This document shows positions 33,226 through 41,091 of a DNA stretch of 64,000 nucleotides, piece by piece. The notes below the pieces were generated by a model, which was given only the letters and a program-made list of their open reading frames with translations, had not been told where the DNA came from and searched no databases. Where the stretch lies: positions 3,596,001 through 3,660,000 of the forward strand of contig NC_015635.1 of the NCBI RefSeq assembly GCF_000270245.1, given 5' to 3'. This stretch comes from Microlunatus phosphovorus NM-1 (GTDB lineage Bacteria; Actinomycetota; Actinomycetes; Propionibacteriales; Propionibacteriaceae). The position numbers and the translations under genes are program-made. The stretch's first letter is position 1. The number at the start of each line of letters is the position of its first letter.

Positions 33226-33329
33226 GCGAGGACTTTCCGGGAGAGGAGCGCTGGCGTGGCGGGTCTGGCGGGAGCCCGAGCTTGCGAGGGCGGATGGTAG
33301 CCAGCGCTCCTCTCCCGGTGGGTCCTCGC
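33226..33329. repeat. 104-bp intergenic palindrome between glyS and dusB
   Basis: Left arm 33226-33255 and right arm 33300-33329 pair as 8 bp (GCGAGGAC/GTCCTCGC), a 3x3 internal loop, and 19 perfect bp (core GAGAGGAGCGCTGGC). The loop is 44 nt. It is transcribed between glyS and dusB on the minus strand. No transposase gene is nearby. Confidence 0.85.
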
Positions 33330-33368
33330 GAACCCGACCACCACCAATCGACGACACCGGGACCAAGA

Positions 33369-34760
33369 TCAGCAGCCCAGCAGCCGAGTCGCCAGATACT
33401 CCGTGACTTTGTCCAGGCTGACCCGCTCCTGCGACATCGTGTCGCGCTCGCGGATCGTCACCGCATTGTCGTCCAACGTGTCGAAGTCGACCGTGACGCA
33501 GAACGGCGTACCGATCTCGTCCTGCCGGCGATAGCGGCGTCCGATCGCCTGGGCATCGTCGAAGTCGACGTTCCAGTGCTTGCGCAGCTCCTTGGCCAGG
33601 TCCTTCGCCTTGGGCGACAACGCCTCGTTCCGGGACAGCGGCAGCACGGCGACCTTGACCGGCGCCAGCCGCGGATCGAGCTTGAGCACGGTCCGCTTGT
33701 CCACCCCGCCCTTGGTGTTGGGCGCCTCGTCCTCGGTGTACGCCTCGATCAGGAACGCCATCAGCGAACGCGTCAGACCTGCGGCGGGCTCGATCACGTA
33801 CGGCACGAAGCGGTTGTTGTTGGCCTGGTCGAAGAACGACAGGTCGGTGCCGGAGTGCTCGGAATGGGTCGTGAGGTCGAAGTCGGTCCGGTTGGCGATG
33901 CCCTCGAGCTCGCCCCACTCACTGCCGGCGAACTGGAAGCGGTATTCGATGTCGACGGTCCGCTTGGAGTAGTGCGACAGCTTCTCCTGCGCGTGCTCGT
34001 AGAGGCGCAGGTTGTCTCGGGAGATGCCCAGGTCGACGTACCAGTTGGTGCGCTCGTCGATCCAGTACTGGTGCCATTCCTCGTCGGTGCCGGGCACGAC
34101 GAAGAACTCCATCTCCATCTGCTCGAACTCGCGGGTCCGGAAGATGAAGTTGCCCGGGGTGATCTCGTTGCGGAAGGACTTGCCGACCTGCCCGATGCCG
34201 AACGGCGGTTTCTTGCGCGAGACCTGGACGACGTTGCCGAAGTTGACGAAGATGCCCTGCGCGGTCTCCGGCCGCAGGTAGTGCAGCCCGGTCTCGTCCT
34301 CGATCACGCCGAGGAAGGTCTTCAGCAGGCCGTTGAACAGGCGCGGCTCGGTGTATTCCCCGCGAGTGCCACAGTTGGGGCACGGGATCTCGGTCAGCGC
34401 GATGGCGTCTGGATCGGGCAGTCCCTTGCGCTCGGCGAACTCCTCCTGCAGATGGTCCGCGCGATAGCGGCGGTGACACTTCAGGCATTCCACCAGCGGG
34501 TCGGCGAAGGCGGTCAGGTGGCCGGAGGCTTCCCAGACCTGCTTGGGCAGGATGATCGAGGAGTCGATGCCGACGACGTCGTCGCGGCCGGTGACGACGG
34601 ATTTCCACCACTGCCGCTTGATGTTCTCCTTCAACTCCACGCCGAAGGGGCCGTAGTCCCAGGCCGACCGCGTGCCGCCGTAGATCTCGCCGGCGGGGAA
34701 CACGAACCCCCGCCGCTTGCAGAGGCTGATGACGTTGTCGAGTCGGCTGGTCGCTGCCAC
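33369..34760 (-). CDS. glyS: Glycyl-tRNA synthetase
   Basis: The 463-residue class II synthetase charges tRNA-Gly and is of the dimeric (alpha2) type. It shows the N-terminal [20 protein letters not shown], a zinc-binding pair (CLKCHRRY and CPNCGTRGE), and motif 2 with [20 protein letters not shown]. Motif 3 reads [16 protein letters not shown], and the C-terminal anticodon-binding domain contains [14 protein letters not shown]. The start is ATG 34760. It is the first visible gene of a glyS-dusB-dgt set. Confidence 0.97.
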   Translation of the reverse strand: MAATSRLDNVISLCKRRGFVFPAGEIYGGTRSAWDYGPFGVELKENIKRQWWKSVVTGRDDVVGIDSSIILPKQVWEASGHLTAFADPLVECLKCHRRYRADHLQEEFAERKGLPDPDAIALTEIPCPNCGTRGEYTEPRLFNGLLKTFLGVIEDETGLHYLRPETAQGIFVNFGNVVQVSRKKPPFGIGQVGKSFRNEITPGNFIFRTREFEQMEMEFFVVPGTDEEWHQYWIDERTNWYVDLGISRDNLRLYEHAQEKLSHYSKRTVDIEYRFQFAGSEWGELEGIANRTDFDLTTHSEHSGTDLSFFDQANNNRFVPYVIEPAAGLTRSLMAFLIEAYTEDEAPNTKGGVDKRTVLKLDPRLAPVKVAVLPLSRNEALSPKAKDLAKELRKHWNVDFDDAQAIGRRYRRQDEIGTPFCVTVDFDTLDDNAVTIRERDTMSQERVSLDKVTEYLATRLLGC

Positions 34761-34933
34761 GGGAACTTCGCTCCTGAGTATCTGTCCATCAACCCTCCCC
34801 GGCTGGGAGGGCGCGACGGTCCAGCCTAGCCGCCCAGATCTTGGTCCGCCGCCGAGTTCTTGACGCCGTGTGCTTGGTCACCCGAGGGATTCCTGGCGGG
34901 GCTAGCCTGGGCTCAACACAGTGGAGGGTCCAC

Positions 34934-35455
34934 ATGCGCACAGGGGCGGCAGCGGCCGGGAGTGCGATCTTCTTCGCCGTGACGCCAGGGGTGGTTGCCG
35001 GCGTGATCCCGTTCGCGCTGACCGGGTGGCACTCGCAGCCCCTATGGTGGCCGATCCGGCTCGTCGGCGCGGTGCTCACTGTCGCCGGCGCGATACTTCT
35101 GGTGCACGCCTTCGTACGCTTCGTCATCGAGGGCCGCGGCACGCCCGCGCCCGTGGCGCCGACCGAGCGGCTGGTGATCGGCGGTGCGTACCGTTACGTG
35201 CGCAACCCCATGTACGTCGCGGTCCTGGCCACCATCCTCGGGCAAGGTCTGGTGCTCGGCCGGCCAGTGTTGTTCGGGTACGCGCTGGTGGTGGCGATCG
35301 CGGTGGTCGGATTCGTCCTCGGCTACGAGCAGCCCACCCTGAGGGAGCGGTACGGCCAGGAGTATGAGGAATATCTGCGTGCGGTGCCCGGCTGGATCCC
35401 TCGGCTCACCCCGTGGCGGGGATCGTCATCGCCGAACTCCGATCAGCGTCGATAG
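34934..35455 (+). CDS. Isoprenylcysteine carboxyl methyltransferase (ICMT/PEMT)-like membrane protein
   Basis: The start is ATG 34934 with GGAGGG nearby upstream. The 173-residue protein has four likely membrane helices (~5-30, ~40-60, ~115-150) and the family motif GAYRYVRNPMYVAVLATILGQGL, then LGYEQPTLRERYGQEYEEYLRAVP. These are features of the bacterial ICMT-like integral membrane methyltransferases, whose substrates are largely unknown. Its 3' end overlaps the convergent RelE gene by 13 bp. Confidence 0.88.
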   Translation: MRTGAAAAGSAIFFAVTPGVVAGVIPFALTGWHSQPLWWPIRLVGAVLTVAGAILLVHAFVRFVIEGRGTPAPVAPTERLVIGGAYRYVRNPMYVAVLATILGQGLVLGRPVLFGYALVVAIAVVGFVLGYEQPTLRERYGQEYEEYLRAVPGWIPRLTPWRGSSSPNSDQRR

Positions 35456-35703
35456 ACATCCCTGCGGTGGCCCAACGTGACGACCACGATGACGAGAAGC
35501 CCATCATCACAGGTGTAGATGATCCGGTAGTCGCCGACCCTGACCCGGTATGCGGGACGTCCGGCCAACCGGTGTGAGTTAGGTGGCCGGGGATCTGCTG
35601 CCAACAGTCCGATCGCCGCTTGGATCCGATCGCGATCGGCATGAGCGATCCTCCGCAAGGCGCGTATGGCAGCCGGCCGGACCTGAACCTCGTACGTCGG
35701 CAT
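35443..35703 (-). CDS. RelE/ParE-family toxin
   Basis: The 86-residue basic protein begins MPTYEVQVRPAAIRALRRI and continues to HRLAGRPAYRVRVGDYRIIYTCDDGLLVIVVVTLGHRRDVY, the typical RelE mRNA interferase core. ATG 35703 lies 4 bp after the antitoxin stop, giving the antitoxin-first order. Toxicity is inferred from the family. Confidence 0.93.
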   Translation of the reverse strand: MPTYEVQVRPAAIRALRRIAHADRDRIQAAIGLLAADPRPPNSHRLAGRPAYRVRVGDYRIIYTCDDGLLVIVVVTLGHRRDVYRR

Positions 35704-35707
35704 GGGC

Positions 35708-35956
35708 TCAGCTCCAGCCGAGATCCGCCTTGACCTGGGCCCACGGCAGATTCGGACCTTCCTCGGCCATCGCGGCATCAAAGGCAGCCACGTCGTTCGC
35801 CTCTTCCAGGGCATCCAGCGCCCGGTGATAGAACTCGGGACTTACCACCACCGCGACGACTCGACCGCGGCGCTCCAGGAGCACCGCCTCGGTCACGCTG
35901 CGCTCCACCACCCCGGGTAGCTGCGCTCGCGCCTCGGTCACGCTGATCGTCGACAT
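35708..35956 (-). CDS. Phd/YefM-family antitoxin
   Basis: The 82-residue protein starts MSTISVTEARAQLPGVVERS and has the Phd/YefM beta-hairpin (LLERRGRVVAVVVSPEFYHRAL), followed by an acidic toxin-binding C-terminus. It should neutralise the adjacent RelE protein and repress the operon. An inverted repeat immediately upstream (35960-35996) is a candidate operator. The GAGGT motif abuts the ATG, so translation may begin on a nearly leaderless message. Confidence 0.93.
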   Translation of the reverse strand: MSTISVTEARAQLPGVVERSVTEAVLLERRGRVVAVVVSPEFYHRALDALEEANDVAAFDAAMAEEGPNLPWAQVKADLGWS

Positions 35957-35959
35957 ACC

Positions 35960-35996
35960 TCAACTGTACGTTTGAACTCATGACTTGTACAGATGA
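35960..35996. promoter_or_regulatory. Inverted repeat upstream of the Phd/RelE pair
   Basis: TCAACTGTAC (35960-35969) and GTACAGATGA (35987-35996) pair at nine of ten positions across a 17-bp spacer, directly before the antitoxin start. The position suits autoregulation. Confidence 0.55.
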
Positions 35997-36020
35997 AGAG
36001 CGGCAATGCACTGGCGAGCG

Positions 36021-36083
36021 GATCGAGAAGTAGTGTGCGGTCCCGAAATCGCAGTTTTTGGCACAGCAAACTACTTCTCGATC
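36021..36083. repeat. Intergenic inverted repeat (14-bp arms, 35-nt spacer)
   Basis: GATCGAGAAGTAGT at 36021-36034 is exactly complementary to 36070-36083. The spacer contains a T-run and an additional short GTGC/GCAC pair. It lies between the Phd/RelE pair and the SRPBCC gene and belongs to no gene. Confidence 0.75.
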
Positions 36084-36132
36084 GCCTGATTCCCACCGAA
36101 TTCGCCGCCCGAGTCGATGGGACCATGGATGC

Positions 36133-36555
36133 ATGAGATTCGAATCATCGACCCAGATCGACGCGCCACCGGCGCGGGTGTTCGAGGTCTTCAGCGATGT
36201 GGAGCGCTGGCCGGAATGGACTGCCTCGGTGACGTCGGTCGAGCGGCTCGACACCGGTCCACTGCGAGTCGGCTCCAAAGCCCGGATCAGGCAGCCGAAG
36301 CTGCCCGCGGCGGTCTGGGAGGTCACCGAACTCGTCGACGGCAGCCACTTCATCTGGGTTGCCAAGGCCCCCGGTGTGACGACCGTCGGTGGACACTATG
36401 TCGAGGCATCCGGCGACGGGTCGCGAGCGATCTCCCGACTCGACCAGAACGGTCCCGGCGGCTGGTTGATCGGCACACTCACCAAGGGCCTGACGAATCG
36501 CTACCTGACCATGGAGACTGCGGGCTTGAAAGCCCAGGCCGAATCATCCACCTGA
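36133..36555 (+). CDS. SRPBCC (START-like) family protein
   Basis: The 140-residue protein opens with MRFESSTQIDAPPARVFEVFSDVERWPEW, the standard polyketide-cyclase/Bet v 1-like start, followed by beta strands and a long C-terminal helix (LIGTLTKGLTNRYLTMETAGLKAQAE). It should form a hydrophobic ligand cavity. No partner gene gives a hint about the ligand. It stands alone between two palindromic elements. Confidence 0.88.
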   Translation: MRFESSTQIDAPPARVFEVFSDVERWPEWTASVTSVERLDTGPLRVGSKARIRQPKLPAAVWEVTELVDGSHFIWVAKAPGVTTVGGHYVEASGDGSRAISRLDQNGPGGWLIGTLTKGLTNRYLTMETAGLKAQAESST

Positions 36556-36667
36556 GACCGATGACCTCGTGATCGTCCCGGGCACCGCGCTCGCCCAGGC
36601 GATTCGTGACCCATCGCGACAAGCCCGGCTCTCCCGCCTGCTCCGGCAGCCTCCCAAGTCCTGACTC

Positions 36668-36737
36668 GAAGTCGCTCGGGTTTGAGGTTGTCGCTCCATC
36701 TCCAGATAGCGCGACAACACGGAACCCGAGCGACTTC
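36668..36737. repeat. Intergenic two-part hairpin (15-bp outer, 8-bp inner arms)
   Basis: GAAGTCGCTCGGGTT (36668-36682) pairs with 36723-36737, and inside it GTTGTCGC-type arms (36687-36694 and 36711-36718) pair, leaving a 16-nt loop. The element lies in the convergent gap between the SRPBCC gene and pnkp, 10 bp beyond the pnkp stop. Confidence 0.8.
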
Positions 36738-36746
36738 TGACCTTGC

Positions 36747-39314
36747 TTACAAGCGAGGATCGACCGGCTCCGACTCGAGCGCCAGGACGGCGAAGACGCA
36801 TTCGTGCACGCGCCAGAGCGGCTCGCCGCGAGCGACCCGATCCAGCGCCTCCAGGCCCAGCGCATACTCGCGCAGGGCCATCGACCGCTTGTGCCCCAGC
36901 CGGCGATCCCGCAGCCGGCTCAGGTTGGCGGGCTCGGTGTAGTCGGGACCGTAGATGATCCGCAGATACTCCCGGCCGCGGACCTTGAGCCCAGGCTGCA
37001 GCACACCCGACTTGGTCCGGACTAGGTTGGATAGCGGCTTGACCACCATCCCCTCGCCTCCGGCGTCGGTCAGCTCGGTCCACCAGTCGATCCCCGCCTG
37101 CAGGCTCGTCTCATCGGTCAGGTCGACCACCAGCCGGCGGGTCTGGGCGATCAGCTCCGGGTCGGCCTCGACCAGCCGATCGGCCAGACTCAGGTGCCAC
37201 GAATGCGGCTGATCGTGGTAGGCCCGGCCCTCGCCGGCCAGCAGCTGGAACGGCGCCAGCCGTACCCCAGTCAGACCGTCGGTCGGCCAGCAATAACGCT
37301 GGTACGCCGCGCGGAACAGCTCCGCGTTGGCCAACCGGGACTCGGTGCGACCGAGCAGTTCGCCGACCCCGACCCCACGCGCTTGTGCCTGCGCCAGGGC
37401 CTCCACCGCCACAGGCAGAGCCGCACCAGCGGCGGCACCGACGGCGGCGTACTGGCTGCGCAGCAGATCTCCCGCCTTGGCACTCCACGGCAGCAGTTCC
37501 GCGTCGAACAACAGCCAGCCGGTGTCCAACTCGTCGAACAGACCGGCTCGTTCCGCCGCCGTACGCAGTCTCTCCACCAGCTCAGCGGTCAGTTCGGGTG
37601 AGAAGAAGGACCGTCCGGTACGCGTCCACACCGCACCCAGGGCATCATCGGGCGCGCCGAACCGAGCCCGGGCAGCCGCCAGATCGCGACAGACCAGCGC
37701 CACCGCCCGCGAGCCCATGTGCTTCTCTTCGCAGATCACCGCCGGTACGCCATCGGTTCGATAGGCATCGAACGCCTGCGCAGGATGCTCGAGCAGTCCA
37801 GGCTCGCTCGAAGTGGCGACTGGACTCATCGTGGGCGGCAGATAGATCAGCCACCGCGGATCGATGGCGAACCGGCTCATCACCTCCAGCGCAGCCGCGG
37901 CATTCTCGGCGCGGACTCCGATCCGGTCGAGATAGCCGGTGTGCAGCACCCGCGAGCCGGTCACATCGGTGAGATCCAACACCTCCGGATCACGCCCCGC
38001 TCCGATTGCCGCCGGAGCGCTGCTCGCCAACGGCCGGGCCGGCTCGTAGTAGACCTCGCCCGCGTCGACGGCCACCAGTTCGCGCTCCGGATAGCGCAGC
38101 GCGGTCAACCGGCCACCGAACACGCAGCCTGTGTCCAGACAGATGGTGTTGTTCACCCACTCCGCGTCCGGGGTCGGCGTGTGGCCATAGACGACCATCG
38201 CCGCACCTCGATAGTCCCGAGCCCAGGGCAACCGGACCGGGAGCCCGTACTCGTCGGTCTCCCCGGTGGTGTCGCCGTACAGACAGAAGGAGCGGACCCG
38301 GCCCGACGCCCGGCCCTGATATCGCTCGATCAGACCGGCATGGGCGACCACCAACTGGCCGTCATCCAGCACATAGTGGCTGATCAAGGAGTCCACGAAC
38401 CGCTCCACCTCGGCCCGGAACTCCGGCGGCTCGGCATCGAGCTGAGCCAACGTCTCGGCCAGTCCGTGGCTGACCTGCACCTTCCGGCCGCGGAGGGCCC
38501 GCAGCAGCTTGGCCTCGTGGTTGCCGGAAACGCACAGCGCATCGCCGGCCGCGACCATGCCCATCGCCAGCCGAAGCACCCCGGGCGAGTCAGGACCCCG
38601 ATCCACCAGATCACCGACGAAGATCACCCGCCGGTCCGGGTGGTGCGCCCCGATCGCCCGCCCTTGGCCGTCGCGCCCGATCACATAGCCCAGCTCGATC
38701 AGCAACGTCTCCAGCTCAGCCCGGCAGCCGTGTACGTCGCCGATCACATCGAACGGGCCATGATCGTCGCGCCGGTCGGTGTAGAGCCGGCTGCGAACGA
38801 TCACCGACTGCTCGATCTCGGCCGGGTCGGTCAGCCGATGGACGGTTCGGAAACCCTCCTTCTCCAGGCCGCGCAGGCTACGCCGCAGCTGGTCATGCTG
38901 GCGCCGGATCACGTGCTCACCGAACGGCCGGTCGGCTCGACTCCGATTGCGGTCCCGGCACACCGCCGGCGGCACGTCCAGCACGATCGCCACCGGGAGC
39001 ACATCGTGCTCCTTGGCCAGGGCGACCAGCGCCTTGCGCCCTTCCGGCTGCACATTGGTCGCGTCGACCACCGCCAGCCGGCCCTCACGCAGCCGGATCC
39101 CGACGATGGTGTGCAGCAGTTCGAAGGCGGGCTTGGTCGCCGCCTGATCGTTCTCGTCGTCGGCCACCAGTCCGCGGCAGACATCGGAGGAGACCACTTC
39201 GGTGGCCTTGAAGTGCCGCGCGGCGAAGGTGGACTTCCCCGACCCGGACACCCCGATCAGCACCACCAGGCTCAGTTCGGGAATCGCCAGTTGATGCGCT
39301 CTTTGCTCAGACAT
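36747..39314 (-). CDS. pnkp: Polynucleotide kinase-phosphatase-ligase of the bacterial RNA repair system
   Basis: The ~855-residue protein has three catalytic domains. The kinase domain has P-loop GVSGSGKST (~residue 25). The metallophosphatase domain has DVIGDVHGC (~190), FVGDLVDRGPDS and VSGNHEAKL. A C-terminal adenylyltransferase/ligase domain carries the nucleophilic Lys in EEKHMGSRA (~510) and the late motif GGEGMVVKPL (~760). This matches Clostridium thermocellum Pnkp, which heals 5'-OH and 2',3'-cyclic phosphate ends and, with Hen1, seals broken RNA. The start at ATG 39314 overlaps the hen1 stop by 8 bp, confirming a Hen1-Pnkp operon. An in-frame GTG at 39323 is the alternative. Confidence 0.95.
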   Translation of the reverse strand: MSEQRAHQLAIPELSLVVLIGVSGSGKSTFAARHFKATEVVSSDVCRGLVADDENDQAATKPAFELLHTIVGIRLREGRLAVVDATNVQPEGRKALVALAKEHDVLPVAIVLDVPPAVCRDRNRSRADRPFGEHVIRRQHDQLRRSLRGLEKEGFRTVHRLTDPAEIEQSVIVRSRLYTDRRDDHGPFDVIGDVHGCRAELETLLIELGYVIGRDGQGRAIGAHHPDRRVIFVGDLVDRGPDSPGVLRLAMGMVAAGDALCVSGNHEAKLLRALRGRKVQVSHGLAETLAQLDAEPPEFRAEVERFVDSLISHYVLDDGQLVVAHAGLIERYQGRASGRVRSFCLYGDTTGETDEYGLPVRLPWARDYRGAAMVVYGHTPTPDAEWVNNTICLDTGCVFGGRLTALRYPERELVAVDAGEVYYEPARPLASSAPAAIGAGRDPEVLDLTDVTGSRVLHTGYLDRIGVRAENAAAALEVMSRFAIDPRWLIYLPPTMSPVATSSEPGLLEHPAQAFDAYRTDGVPAVICEEKHMGSRAVALVCRDLAAARARFGAPDDALGAVWTRTGRSFFSPELTAELVERLRTAAERAGLFDELDTGWLLFDAELLPWSAKAGDLLRSQYAAVGAAAGAALPVAVEALAQAQARGVGVGELLGRTESRLANAELFRAAYQRYCWPTDGLTGVRLAPFQLLAGEGRAYHDQPHSWHLSLADRLVEADPELIAQTRRLVVDLTDETSLQAGIDWWTELTDAGGEGMVVKPLSNLVRTKSGVLQPGLKVRGREYLRIIYGPDYTEPANLSRLRDRRLGHKRSMALREYALGLEALDRVARGEPLWRVHECVFAVLALESEPVDPRL

Positions 39315-40743
39315 GGTCCTCACCTACCCCGACGTTGGGTGCGGCAGCGCGACTCAGAATCGCCATTTGGGTCGGCGAGCCCACCTCGGGATCGACCGGT
39401 CCGACGGGCAGCAGCCGGACCTCATACCCGTACGTCGCCGCGACCCGCTCCGACCAGGCAGCGAACTCGGCGCGGCCCCATTCGAAGCGGTGATCGCGAT
39501 GCCGATACTCCCCCGCCGGCAAGGATTCGTAGCGCACGTTGTAGTCGGCATTGGGGGTGGTGACGATCACGGTGTCCGGTGCCGCCGTGCCGAACACACA
39601 GCGTTCCAGCGCAGGCAGCCGGGACTCGTCAAGGTGCTCGATCACCTCCATCAGGATCGCCGCATCCAGCTCGGCCAGCCGCTGATCGGCGTACGTCAGC
39701 GAGCCATGCAACAGCGAGATCCGAGCCTGTTGTCGTTCGTTCATCCGGTCCAGTCGGATCCGCCGGGCGGCGAATTCCAGGCTCCGCGAAGAGACATCGA
39801 CCGCGGTCACGTGTTCGATCGAGCGGTCGGCCAGCAATGCCGGCAGTAGCGCTCCTTCACCGCAGCCGAGATCACCGACCCGACGTGCTCCCGAAGCATG
39901 CACCGCCGCGAGGACGGCGCCGCGGCGCTGCTCGGCGAGGCTCGGCATCCTTTCCGGCACCGGCTCCGTAACCTCGACGTCGTCGGGATCAAGATCGTCG
40001 ACCTCGGCCAGCCGCCCGAGCGCGGTCCGAGTCAGCGAGCCACGGTGCCGCAGATAGCGCTTGGTGATCAGTGCCTTCTCCGGGTGCCCGGCCAGCCAAC
40101 CCTCCCCGGCCCGGATCAGCTTGTCGATCTCGTCGGTGCTCACCCAGTAGTGCTTGGCGTCGTCGAGCACGGGCAGCAGCACGTACAGGTGGTTGAGCGC
40201 ATCTGCCAACCGCAGCCGACCGGTCAACCGCAACGACAGATAGCGGGAGTCGCCCCATTCCGGCACGGTCGGATCGAGCGGGATCGGGGTGGCCGCCACG
40301 GTCCAGCCGAGCGGTTCGAAGATCCGCAACGCCAGTCCCACGCCACCCCGACACGGCAGCGCCGGCAAGACGATCTCCAGCTCCAGCGAGGTCGCGGCCA
40401 ACTCCGGACGACTATCGCAGCGGCCCGTCATCGCCGTTCGAAAGACCTTGGTCAACGCGGTGCTGAGCAGCGACGACGCGGCGTACGGGCGGTCGTTGAC
40501 ATACTGCGCCAGTGATTGCGGCCCCGGTCGCGAGCGCGACCCACCGCGGACCAGACCGATCGGGTCGACCTCCAGCAACAAGGCAGCGGTGCAGCGTTCG
40601 GGGCTGGCTTCGGGATAGCAGACGTACGCCGTCCCGACCGACAACGCGAACGACTGCAGCTTGTCGGGATGCTTGTGCAGCAGGAATCCCAGGTCGGAAG
40701 CAGGCCCGAGCCCGGTAGCGCCGACGCTGATGGTGATGATCAC
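39307..40743 (-). CDS. hen1: 3'-terminal RNA ribose 2'-O-methyltransferase Hen1
   Basis: The 478-residue protein has the bacterial Hen1 N-terminal ligase-activating domain (MIITISVGATGLGPASDLGFLLHKHPDKLQ). It is followed by a C-terminal SAM methyltransferase with VGDLGCGEGALLPALL (~residue 285), the metal-binding EVIEHLDE (~360) and a His in the RHRDHRFEW segment. It methylates the 2'-OH at the 3' end of cut RNA before sealing by Pnkp, marking the repaired site against recutting. It starts within a 4-bp overlap with the upstream ABM gene and is followed by pnkp. Confidence 0.95.
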   Translation of the reverse strand: MIITISVGATGLGPASDLGFLLHKHPDKLQSFALSVGTAYVCYPEASPERCTAALLLEVDPIGLVRGGSRSRPGPQSLAQYVNDRPYAASSLLSTALTKVFRTAMTGRCDSRPELAATSLELEIVLPALPCRGGVGLALRIFEPLGWTVAATPIPLDPTVPEWGDSRYLSLRLTGRLRLADALNHLYVLLPVLDDAKHYWVSTDEIDKLIRAGEGWLAGHPEKALITKRYLRHRGSLTRTALGRLAEVDDLDPDDVEVTEPVPERMPSLAEQRRGAVLAAVHASGARRVGDLGCGEGALLPALLADRSIEHVTAVDVSSRSLEFAARRIRLDRMNERQQARISLLHGSLTYADQRLAELDAAILMEVIEHLDESRLPALERCVFGTAAPDTVIVTTPNADYNVRYESLPAGEYRHRDHRFEWGRAEFAAWSERVAATYGYEVRLLPVGPVDPEVGSPTQMAILSRAAAPNVGVGEDHV

Positions 40744-41018
40744 AGCAGGGCCGGATCCTCGTACGCCGATGGCTCGTCGAACGCCTCCGACAGCAGTGGC
40801 ACGACGACCAACTTGGACTCATAGCCCTGCAGCGCCCGCCGGTAGGATCCGACATCACGCCACCGGGTGACCAGCACCCACAGCTCCTCGTCGTCCAGAT
40901 TGCGCTCCAAGTCCGCGGCCAGGAAACCCTTCCTGGCCTGGAACACCTCGAGCGCAGCAGCGGCGCGGTCGCGGAAGCCCTCGACGTCGTGGACACGGAA
41001 GCGGGTGATCACCAACAC
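40740..41018 (-). CDS. Antibiotic biosynthesis monooxygenase (ABM)-like small protein
   Basis: The 92-residue protein reads MLVITRFRVHDVEGFRDRAAAALEVFQARKGF, then LERNLDDEELWVLVTRWRDVGSYRRAL, the dimeric ferredoxin-like ABM fold. It is the first gene of the hen1-pnkp operon, with a 4-bp overlap into hen1. Whether it contributes to RNA repair or is merely cotranscribed cannot be told. It lacks a clear cofactor signature, so a monooxygenase role is uncertain. Confidence 0.85.
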   Translation of the reverse strand: MLVITRFRVHDVEGFRDRAAAALEVFQARKGFLAADLERNLDDEELWVLVTRWRDVGSYRRALQGYESKLVVVPLLSEAFDEPSAYEDPALL

Positions 41019-41091
41019 CCGCGACAGAGTACGGGGCCACCCTGGTCTGCGACGATGGAATTCCGGGTGAGCACGATGCGGCGTGCGGTCG

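Noticed and set aside
33076-33918. In-frame upstream extension of dusB into glyS
   Set aside because: It overlaps glyS in another frame and crosses the 104-bp palindrome; the dihydrouridine synthase fold begins after 33075.
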